Shown: positions 15,083 to 22,132 of the stretch, piece after piece
Numbering within the stretch: position 1 is the stretch's first letter
Layout of the letters: each line of letters opens with the position of its first letter
Origin: Streptomyces sp. MBT53
Lineage (GTDB): Bacteria > Actinomycetota > Actinomycetes > Streptomycetales > Streptomycetaceae
Assembly (NCBI RefSeq): GCF_016654115.1
Contig: NZ_JAEQAZ010000128.1
Location: forward strand, 1 to 33,711
Direction of reading: 5' to 3'
Length of the DNA: 33,711 nt
Translations under genes and position numbers: made by a program
Notes under the pieces: model-generated
Told to the model about the DNA's origin: nothing
Databases searched by the model: none
Seen by the model: only the letters and a program-made list of their open reading frames with translations

Positions 15083-15417
15083 CCACGTCGAGCACCCCTC
15101 TGCTGGACAACCGTGCCCTGCCCGTCCGTCCGGCGGCGGGCTGGTGGCCGGCCGCGTCCTGCCGGGGCTCCGCCATCGAGACCTTCTTCCCGCCGCCGGG
15201 CGACCGGGCGGCCGTCCAACGGGCGCTGACGATCTGCGCCCGCTGCCCCGTGCGGATTCCCTGCCGCCGGTACGCGCTCGACCACCGGGAACGGCACGGG
15301 ATCTGGGGCGGACTGACCGAAGAGACCCGCGAGACGCTCATCCGTATGGGGCCACCGTCGACCGTACGCGCCCGGTCACCCGAACCGGCCGGACTCCTCG
15401 CCGAACCGAGGACGTGA
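15079..15417 (+). CDS. WhiB-like (Wbl) regulator coupled to the glucose permease
   Basis: A 112-residue Wbl protein. The four cluster Cys are C28, C53-x2-C56 and C62; the GIWGGLT turn is at 74-80, followed by EETRETLIRMG; the tail is Pro/Arg-rich. ATG 15079 overlaps the permease stop by 4 nt, and GGAGGAGATGGG upstream provides the ribosome site inside the permease gene. This links an iron-sulfur sensor directly to sugar uptake, an arrangement I do not know from characterised Wbls. It may couple redox state to carbon flux; that is inference. Confidence 0.9.
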   Translation: MTTSSTPLLDNRALPVRPAAGWWPAASCRGSAIETFFPPPGDRAAVQRALTICARCPVRIPCRRYALDHRERHGIWGGLTEETRETLIRMGPPSTVRARSPEPAGLLAEPRT

Positions 15418-15572
15418 TCCGCCCCTGGACCCGTCATCGGCAGAACCTGCCCGGCCCGGCCGGTTCTCTCGCGTCAACGCCTTCGCATCCCCGCCCGAAC
15501 GCCGGAGCGCCGACGAAGGTCGAGTCGTGCTACCGATGGTGCGCGGGCAATCAGGGTGTAATGGGCCGAGGC

Positions 15573-15578
15573 TAGGAT
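15573..15578 (+). promoter_or_regulatory. Possible -10 element for leader ORF and LAL3
   Basis: TAGGAT is a good Streptomyces -10 hexamer, about 35 nt before the leader ORF ATG at 15615. The -35 position 17 nt upstream (ATCAGG) is poor, so the promoter may need an activator. Confidence 0.35.
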
Positions 15579-15614
15579 GTCGTGCGACGTACCCCCGCAC
15601 GGAGGAAGCCGTAC

Positions 15615-15671
15615 ATGCTCAGCCCAGCAGCCGGGGCCCTCCGGCGGCCGAATCCAGAACCCGCGCGATGA
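15615..15671 (+). CDS. 18-codon leader ORF coupled to LAL3
   Basis: Encodes MLSPAAGALRRPNPEPAR and stops at 15671. It has the best ribosome site in the area (GGAGGAAGCC ending 5 nt before the ATG), whereas LAL3 has none of note. Its TGA overlaps the LAL3 ATG (ATGA, 15668-15671). This geometry predicts that LAL3 is translated by re-initiation after the leader. The peptide has no recognised homologue. Alternatively the true LAL3 reading frame starts differently, but no in-frame start matches the ribosome site. Confidence 0.6.
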   Translation: MLSPAAGALRRPNPEPAR

Positions 15672-18412
15672 TCGGCCGGGACGAGGAACTGCGCGTCCTG
15701 CGCAGGCTGCTGGCGGACGCGGCGGACGGCTGTGGCAACGCGCTGTTGATCCACGGCACCGCCGGCGTCGGCAAGTCTGCTCTGCTGCGGACGGTCGGCA
15801 CGGAAGCCACCGAAGGCGGTTTCAAGGTGCTCGGCGCGGCCGGTGTGGAGACCGAACTGTGGCTCCCCTTCGCGGCTCTGCAACTGCTGCTGCAACCGGT
15901 CGCCGACGCCGTCGGGAAGCTGCCCGCCCCGCACCGGACGGCGCTGGCCGACGCGTTCAGCGCCACACAGACCGAACCCCACATCTTCCAGGTCGCGCTC
16001 GCCGTTCTCGAACTGCTCGCCGACGAGGCCGACCGGCAGCCGCTCCTCCTGCTCGTCGACGATCTGCAGTGGATCGACGCACCGAGCCGGGACGTCCTGA
16101 GATTCGTGGCCCGCCGCACCCGCGACCTCGCCGTACTGATCATCACCGCCTCCCGGGTCCACACCTCCGACTCCTACGACCCCGGCGCGCAGCCGGATCT
16201 CCCGGTGCGACCGCTCGCCCTGCCGGACGCCGCCGAACTGCTCGACGCCGGAGCACCTGACCTCTCGGCACCGATACGGGCCCTCATCCTGGAGCGCGCC
16301 GAGGGCAACCCGCTGGCCCTGGTCGAACTGCCCAAGACGGCGCTCGACATGGCCGCGCAACTCGACGATCTGCCACTGACCCAGCGACTGGAGGAGGCGT
16401 TCGCCGCGCGCACGGACTCGGTGAGCCCGGGGTGCCGCACCCTTCTGCTGGCGCTGGCCGCGGAGCCCAACGCGCCACTGAACCGGCTGCTGGACGTGGC
16501 GAGCCGGCTGAGGGACACGGCGGTCTCCGCGGACGCGGTGCAGGAGGCGGTCGAGGCGGGCCTGGTCGCGCTGGTCGGCCGTACCCTCCAGTTCCGGCAT
16601 CCGCTGATGCGTTCGGCGATCTACACCCGCGCCACGGTCACCGATCGTTTGGCCACCCACCACGCCATCGCCGTGGCCATGGCAGACACTCCCGAGCACC
16701 AACTCCTCCACCTGGCCGCCGCGACGCTCGGCCGGGACGAGGAACTCGCCGCCCGGCTGGAGGGGTTCGCCGAAGCGGCGCTGGCCCGGGGCAAGCTCGC
16801 GTCGGCCGTCCCGGCCTTCCGCCAGGCGGCCGAGCTCGTCCAGGACACGCGCCGCAGGACCGAACTCCTGGTCCGGGCGGCGGAGTCGGCGAGCGAGATC
16901 AACGACCGGGTCCACACCCAGCTGCTGCTGGACCGGGCCGACCTGAGCGAACTCGGCCCATTGGAGCGGGCCCGCCTCATGGTCGTGTCCGACAAGGCGG
17001 CGTTCGAACCCGACGACCCGCACCGCCGGATCGAGGACATGGTCAACGCGGCGGCCGGTGCGTTCGACACAGGAGACGTACGAGTCGCCGAGAACCTGCT
17101 GTGGCGGGCTGCCGCCCGGTGCTTCTTCCAGGACGGCGACACCCGGGTACGTACGCTGGCCGCCGCCGAACTGGACCGCTGGAACCCCGATCCGGACGCC
17201 CCCGTCGTCCTGACGGTACGGGCCTACACCGAGCCGTACCGGCACGGCGCCGAGGTGCTCGCACGGCTCGACGCCCTGCGGCCGGACCACCAGGACGGCC
17301 GGATCATGCACTTTCTCGGCAGCGGCGCGATGGTCCTGGGCGACGTCACCAGGGCCGCCCGGTACCTGTCGCTGGCGGCCGGTCTGTGGCGGTCGCAGGG
17401 GAGACTCGGGCTGCTCGCCCGTTCCCTTGCCGGCAGTTGGCCGCGCGTGTACCTCGGTCAGCTCGATCGGGCCCGGGAGGAGTCCGGCGAAGGACTCGCC
17501 CTCGCCGAGGAGACCGGGGAATGGATCGTCTGGCTGGGCGTAAAGGCGACGGGAAGCCTGGTGGCCGCGCTGCGCGGGGAGACCGAGGCCGCGGCGCGGA
17601 TGCTCGGCGAACTCCGCGCCCACCGGCTGTTTCCCGGCATGCCGTTCGCCGCGGTGATGGCGCAGCAGGTCGAGGGCCTGCTCGCGCTCTTCGACGGCCG
17701 CCCGACCGAGGCGTACGACGCTCTGGCGCGCGCGTTCGATCCGGCCGACCCGCACTACCACTCGGTCAGCCGCTGGCTGCTCGCACCCGACCTGGCGGAT
17801 GCCGCGGTGGCCGCGGGCACCGTGCGACAGGCCCGCGAACTCCTCGACGGACTCCCCGAGTTGGCCGCCCGACTGCCCTCGGAGATGATGGTGGTGGCCC
17901 AGGCCTACACCGAGGCGGTGCTGGCACCGGACGACACGGCGGGGGAGCGCTACACCGCCGCGCTGGCCGCGCTCCCCGCAGGCTGGGCCCTCGCACGGGC
18001 CCGGCTGCACCTGCACCACGGCCTCTGGCTGCGCCGGCACCGGCGCAACGTCGACGCCCGGAACCCGCTGCGCAGCGCCCGAGACGAGTTCGACCGGGTC
18101 GGCGCGCGGCCCTGGGCCGAACTGGCGCGTGAGCAGTTGCGCGCCGCCGGCGAGTCGAGCAGCCGACGGAACACGAACACCAGCGACCGGCTGTCGGCCC
18201 AGGAGATGCAGATCGCGGTGCTCGCGTCACAGGGGCTGAGCAACCGGGAGATCGGACAGCGCCTGTTCATCTCGCACCGCACCGTCGGAGCCCATCTCTA
18301 CCGCATCTATCCCCGCCTGGGCATCACCAGTCGCGGCAGACTCGCCGCCGCGCTCTCCGCGCTGAACGACGGATCTCCGAGAGCCGACCTGCCGGTCGCC
18401 GACACCGGCTGA
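15668..18412 (+). CDS. LAL-family LuxR regulator 3
   Basis: A 914-residue LAL regulator. It opens directly with the domain (MIGRDEELRVL). Walker A is GTAGVGKS (30-37), Walker B LLLLVDDLQWID (126-137), then TPR-like repeats. The LuxR HTH is LSAQEMQIAVLASQGLSNREIGQRLFISHRTVGAHL, followed by a 20-residue acidic/Pro tail. ATG 15668 is chosen because it begins the conserved domain and overlaps the leader ORF stop. Upstream in-frame codons to 15527 lack a ribosome site in phase. It converges on the FtsX-type permease with a 34-nt gap and is not in an operon with a recognisable target. Confidence 0.9.
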   Translation: MIGRDEELRVLRRLLADAADGCGNALLIHGTAGVGKSALLRTVGTEATEGGFKVLGAAGVETELWLPFAALQLLLQPVADAVGKLPAPHRTALADAFSATQTEPHIFQVALAVLELLADEADRQPLLLLVDDLQWIDAPSRDVLRFVARRTRDLAVLIITASRVHTSDSYDPGAQPDLPVRPLALPDAAELLDAGAPDLSAPIRALILERAEGNPLALVELPKTALDMAAQLDDLPLTQRLEEAFAARTDSVSPGCRTLLLALAAEPNAPLNRLLDVASRLRDTAVSADAVQEAVEAGLVALVGRTLQFRHPLMRSAIYTRATVTDRLATHHAIAVAMADTPEHQLLHLAAATLGRDEELAARLEGFAEAALARGKLASAVPAFRQAAELVQDTRRRTELLVRAAESASEINDRVHTQLLLDRADLSELGPLERARLMVVSDKAAFEPDDPHRRIEDMVNAAAGAFDTGDVRVAENLLWRAAARCFFQDGDTRVRTLAAAELDRWNPDPDAPVVLTVRAYTEPYRHGAEVLARLDALRPDHQDGRIMHFLGSGAMVLGDVTRAARYLSLAAGLWRSQGRLGLLARSLAGSWPRVYLGQLDRAREESGEGLALAEETGEWIVWLGVKATGSLVAALRGETEAAARMLGELRAHRLFPGMPFAAVMAQQVEGLLALFDGRPTEAYDALARAFDPADPHYHSVSRWLLAPDLADAAVAAGTVRQARELLDGLPELAARLPSEMMVVAQAYTEAVLAPDDTAGERYTAALAALPAGWALARARLHLHHGLWLRRHRRNVDARNPLRSARDEFDRVGARPWAELAREQLRAAGESSSRRNTNTSDRLSAQEMQIAVLASQGLSNREIGQRLFISHRTVGAHLYRIYPRLGITSRGRLAAALSALNDGSPRADLPVADTG

Positions 18413-18446
18413 CGGCGCCTGCCCGGCTCCTCGGACGCTGTCCCGG

Positions 18447-20828
18447 TCACTCGTGGCGGAGGTTCGCCGGGTGCGAGGACCGCCACAAGGTGGGGAGCGT
18501 CAGCACGGTCACCGCAACGCTGGCGGCAGCCCCGATGCCGGCGATGGCCAGCATGCCGCTCCAGTCGTAGACCGGTGTCCTGCCGATGAGTCCCAACAGG
18601 GCGTTGCCGAGGGCGGTTCCCACCACTCCTGCGACGAGGAGTCCCATCGCGACCGGCACCGCGGTCTGCCACAGGATCGAGCTGCTGAGAGTGCGCCGCG
18701 GGGTGCCGAAGGTGACGAGCACAGCCAGGACGCGTTTGCGGTCCCGGAGTTGTTCGAGCGCACCGAGCAGCATGCTCGCCGCGATCAGCAGCAGGACCGC
18801 GGTCACCCCGGCCAGCAGGTCCCGCTTGATCCCGTCGAGGGCCGTGGCGCCTGTGGCCTGTGCGGGGAAATCGACGGCGAAGGAAGGATCCAGCCGGGCG
18901 GCTGTCGTACGGAGCCGGTCCTGGACGTCCGCGCCGGACGTCGCATACGTGATGTCGATGGTGCTCACAGCGTGGGCCATGGCCGACGCACCGGCTGCGC
19001 GGGGCGTGACGAACAGCATCTTCTCGGGGAAGACACCTTGCGGATTGCTGCTCCTGGCCTCGACGGCGGCGGTGATCCGAGGCACCGTCCACCGGGGGCC
19101 GTTCGTGTCCATGCGCATCGCGCTGCCCGGCTTCCACACGGTTCTGTCGGCGGCGGCGCCGCCGTGCGGGCTGACGACGAAGGCGTCCCCGTCGGCGCAG
19201 GTGGACAGCGATGCAAGCAGCCTCAGTTGGCCGCATTCCGCGATGCGGACCGTCTGGGGGACATCGCCGTCGGACGTGCTGACGGACAACTCCGCGTAGC
19301 CGACGGCCTGTTGCACGCCGGGCGTCGAGGAGAACACCGACGCGTACCGCTCCGTGTACCCCCTGCCGTCGTCGAGACTGGCGACGGCGGCCTGCGTGCT
19401 CGGCGCGGAACTGCTCCTGGCCGCCCCGCTGCTGCCGTTCTGAGCGTGTGCGATGCCGGTGAAGAGGGTCTGCAGTGCTATCGCGCCGGCCACGGCGACG
19501 ACGATGCCGTTGACCGAGCGGGTGGCGGCTTCGCTGTTCAACTGGAGTCGGCGGACCGCCAGTTGCCAGGAGACGGGACCGAATCCGCCGAGCGCTCCGG
19601 TGAGTTGTTCCAGGATCCAGGGCAGCACGGCGGTCACGCCGACGAGCAACGCGAGCATGCCGACAACGACCAGGACGACGCTGGTGGTGTCGCGGATGTC
19701 GGATCCGCTCCCCACGGACGCCTTCAGCAGAAGTAGGCCGAGTACGGGCACGGCGATACGCCACCCCAACCGTCGCGTGGCACCACCGGACCTGCGGACC
19801 ACCCCGAGGGGTTCGACAGCCACTCCGTTCATCGCCAGCCGCGTGACCGCGAGAGCCAGCACGACCACGCCGACCACCGTGAGCGCGGCCAGAGCGGGCT
19901 GCGGGGTGAGGTCCTCTGTGAAGACACTGAGCCCCTGTATGTCCATCAGCTCGATGAACCGACGACCGATCATGAACAGGACCGCGCCCAGGGCCACCCC
20001 GATCAGTGCGCTGACCAGCGTCTCGCCCGCGGCGATCCGGGCGGTCGTCCGGCGGTCGGCGCCCACCAGCCGTAGTGCGGCCAGCCGCCGGTCGCGGTGC
20101 TCGCCGCCGAACCGGACGGCCGCGGCGATGAACACCGCGACCGGGGCGAGCAGTACGACCATCCCGACGATGCTCAGCAGAGTGAGTTCGGGGTCGAGCG
20201 GCTTCTGCGGATAGACCTTGCCGAAGTGGTCGAGCCGGTCGACTCCTTTCACACCGACCGCCATGTGCTCGCCGCCCAGATAGAAGACGTACTCGCCGGG
20301 ATCGACCAGGCCCCGGTCAGTGACCTCTCCCGTGACGGGATGGTCGAGGCGCTCGCGAAGCAGGCCGTTGCCGGGTGCGGCCAGCAGCTTCCGGAGCGCC
20401 GGCGACACGACCATCTCCCCGGGGCGTGGGAAACGTGTGAGTCCGGGAGGCAGCGGCGCCGCCGGCCCCTCGGGTTCCAGCATCCGTCCCCGGATCTCCC
20501 TGCCCCGGAACACGGTGTCAATGTCACTGAGCAACACGGTTCCGCGAGAGGGTGTGATGACCCTGCCGTCGAGGTTGGTGTCGATCCGGGCGTGGATCCG
20601 TTCGTCGCGCTGGTGTCTGGCAGTGGGCACGGACGACGCCACGAGCAGCAGCGCGACCCCCAAACCGATGCCCACGGCCATCAGGACGGTACGCACCCGA
20701 CCGTCCCGGCCCCCGGTCATGGCGAGCCGCGCTCCGAAGCTGAGGGCCCGAAGGTTTCCGAACCGCTGTCGACCACCCGGGGCGGATGGGGAGGCGGTGG
20801 GGCGCGCATGCTGCGGACGTGGGTTCAC
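18447..20828 (-). CDS. FtsX-like ABC transporter permease without adjacent ATPase
   Basis: A 793-residue membrane protein of the MacB/FtsX permease type. It has one hydrophobic helix near 47-66, a large extracytoplasmic part, and two groups of membrane helices (LLSIVGMVVLLAPVAVFIAAAV and LLAGVTAVLLLIAASMLLGALEQLRDRKRVLAVLVTFG), each followed by the characteristic cytoplasmic stretch (RRLAALRLVGADRRT; RKRVLAVLVTFGTPRRT). Such permeases move lipids, peptides or cell-wall agents, or couple ATP hydrolysis to periplasmic hydrolases. GTG 20828 has AGAGG 7 nt upstream; ORF extension to 20990 crosses the promoter region. The LolD-type ATPase that normally lies immediately beside the permease is missing on both sides, so it must come from elsewhere or the gene is an orphan. 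Confidence 0.87.
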   Translation of the reverse strand: MNPRPQHARPTASPSAPGGRQRFGNLRALSFGARLAMTGGRDGRVRTVLMAVGIGLGVALLLVASSVPTARHQRDERIHARIDTNLDGRVITPSRGTVLLSDIDTVFRGREIRGRMLEPEGPAAPLPPGLTRFPRPGEMVVSPALRKLLAAPGNGLLRERLDHPVTGEVTDRGLVDPGEYVFYLGGEHMAVGVKGVDRLDHFGKVYPQKPLDPELTLLSIVGMVVLLAPVAVFIAAAVRFGGEHRDRRLAALRLVGADRRTTARIAAGETLVSALIGVALGAVLFMIGRRFIELMDIQGLSVFTEDLTPQPALAALTVVGVVVLALAVTRLAMNGVAVEPLGVVRRSGGATRRLGWRIAVPVLGLLLLKASVGSGSDIRDTTSVVLVVVGMLALLVGVTAVLPWILEQLTGALGGFGPVSWQLAVRRLQLNSEAATRSVNGIVVAVAGAIALQTLFTGIAHAQNGSSGAARSSSAPSTQAAVASLDDGRGYTERYASVFSSTPGVQQAVGYAELSVSTSDGDVPQTVRIAECGQLRLLASLSTCADGDAFVVSPHGGAAADRTVWKPGSAMRMDTNGPRWTVPRITAAVEARSSNPQGVFPEKMLFVTPRAAGASAMAHAVSTIDITYATSGADVQDRLRTTAARLDPSFAVDFPAQATGATALDGIKRDLLAGVTAVLLLIAASMLLGALEQLRDRKRVLAVLVTFGTPRRTLSSSILWQTAVPVAMGLLVAGVVGTALGNALLGLIGRTPVYDWSGMLAIAGIGAAASVAVTVLTLPTLWRSSHPANLRHE

Positions 20829-20911
20829 TGGCAACCTCTCGTACTGGGCGCGGAGCGCCGACGGCCGAGCGCCTGGGCCGCGGGGGACAACGGGGAACGA
20901 ACCACCCAAGA

Positions 20912-20927
20912 CATCCCAGCAGGGATG
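20912..20927. promoter_or_regulatory. Small hairpin in the permease leader
   Basis: CATCCC and GGGATG pair around AGCA, in the presumed 5' leader of the FtsX-type permease, 84 nt before its GTG. Short, and without a T-run, so its function is unclear. Confidence 0.35.
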
Positions 20928-20973
20928 CAACGAAGGGGCCGACGGTCGAAAACGCCGTCTGGCATGGCCCGGA

Positions 20974-20992
20974 CTATACACTGCATGCATAG
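20974..20992. promoter_or_regulatory. Near-palindromic operator candidate upstream of the permease
   Basis: CTATACA (20974-20980) and TGCATAG (20986-20992) are inverted with one mismatch around 5 nt, and overlap a minus-strand TATAGT hexamer. The position over a -10 fits a repressor site for the permease. Confidence 0.5.
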
Positions 20993-21272
20993 ATGTTGTG
21001 GGTGACGCTCGTGGTGACAGTGTGATGTTGCCAGCGTCCTATATTAGACAGTGGTTCCGTCTTTGCCTCCGTCCTTGCCGCCCAGGCGTGCGGGTGGATG
21101 GACGCACTCCCCCCGAACCAGGGGGTCGCGCTGCACCACGGGGTACACCAGGGGTTCCACGGGTGCGCCCGGCACCCGCTCCGGACGACTGTGGCCAGGT
21201 AACCGAGCCGGGCCCCGGCGCACGATGAGCCGGCCCCGGCCCTCCAGCGCACCAGGAGCGGGGAAGATCGTC

Positions 21273-21962
21273 ATGGGCTTGTCCAGCATCGACGTCGTGC
21301 CGCGGTCGGCCTCACCGAGCGCGGAGGCGACCGGAAACACGACAACGACCTTCGTCCGCCCGGGGGCCGAGACGGCAGCGGACTTCGAGAGTGTCCGCTC
21401 GCTGCTGTTCGGGATCGCCTACCGGAGGCTGGGCCGCGCCGTCGACGCCGAGGACGTCGTTCAGGACGTGTGGGTCCGCTGGCAGGGCGCGGACCGGGCA
21501 CAGGTGCGGGATCGGGTCGCGTTCCTCGTGACCGTCACCACCCGGGTCACGCTCAACGCGGCGACCTCGGCCCGCGCCCGCCGCGAGATCAGTGTCGGCG
21601 GATGGAATCCGGAACGGGATCTCCAAGCCGTCGATCCGGTGCACGAGGTCGAACGCGGGGAAGCGATCGAGAGTGCGGTCCGTCTCCTGTCGGAACGGCT
21701 GTCTCCCGTCGAACGTGCCGTATACGTGCTTCGCGAGGCGTTCGAATATCCGTTCCGTGAAATCGCCGACATGCTCGGACTCGGCGAGGGCAACGCGCGG
21801 CAAGTGGCCCTCCGGGCGCGCAGGCATCTCGCCCGACAACGGTGCGAACCAGTGGATCCGGCGGAGCACGACGAACTGCTCGAAGCCTTCCTCGACGCGG
21901 CGCGAGACGGCGACATGGCGCGTCTCATCGACCTGCTCCGAGGGCTTCGCACCGTGTCGTAA
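21273..21962 (+). CDS. ECF41-like sigma factor C lacking the SnoaL-like C-terminal domain
   Basis: A 229-residue ECF sigma factor. Sigma2 (about 38-100) has LLFGIAYRRLGRAVDAEDVVQDVWVRW, and sigma4 (about 133-187) has LSERLSPVERAVYVLREAFEYPFREIADMLGLGEGNARQVALRARRHL. Both look functional. It then enters the typical ECF41 transition (DPAEHDELLEAFLDAARDGDMARLIDLL) and stops at 229, exactly where the SnoaL-like regulator normally begins. The WLPEP motif is replaced by GGWNPERD. ATG 21273 follows AGGAGCGGGGAAG; the longer frame to 21051 is low-complexity. No SnoaL-like sequence is visible in the other frames downstream, so this looks like a clean loss rather than a recent frameshift. Removing part of this domain is known to raise ECF41 activity, while removing all of it can inactivate the protein. 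No ECF41-type promoter lies upstream. Confidence 0.88.
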   Translation: MGLSSIDVVPRSASPSAEATGNTTTTFVRPGAETAADFESVRSLLFGIAYRRLGRAVDAEDVVQDVWVRWQGADRAQVRDRVAFLVTVTTRVTLNAATSARARREISVGGWNPERDLQAVDPVHEVERGEAIESAVRLLSERLSPVERAVYVLREAFEYPFREIADMLGLGEGNARQVALRARRHLARQRCEPVDPAEHDELLEAFLDAARDGDMARLIDLLRGLRTVS

Positions 21963-22132
21963 CCCCGATGATCTCCCGTGGCAATCACGCCGCAACCAGC
22001 AGGTGGGGAGGTGTCCGCCGGGCCTCGACGGCGGCGGTCCGGTGATTGTCCGTGCCGCGCGCAGGGGTGCATGATGGGGTCGATCCGAGTTGATCAGGGT
22101 CGGACTCTTGATACCTGCGCGGTAGGTGGTGG

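Larger units (their letters stand above)
20829..21272. other. Intergenic region FtsX-type permease / sigma factor C (444 nt)
   Basis: A divergent regulatory region. It holds the near-palindrome at 20974-20992, a small hairpin at 20912-20927, a TATAGT -10-like hexamer for the permease on the minus strand (within the palindrome), and an AT-rich CCTATATTAGACAG stretch near 21038-21051 that could serve sigma factor C. The rest (21052-21272) shows no gene; the in-frame extension of sigma factor C there has low-complexity Pro/Arg/Gly translation. Confidence 0.55.

Noticed and set aside
21051..21272. Upstream extension of sigma factor C
   Set aside because: Translation is low-complexity with no conserved motif; ATG 21273 has a purine-rich ribosome site and is close to sigma2.
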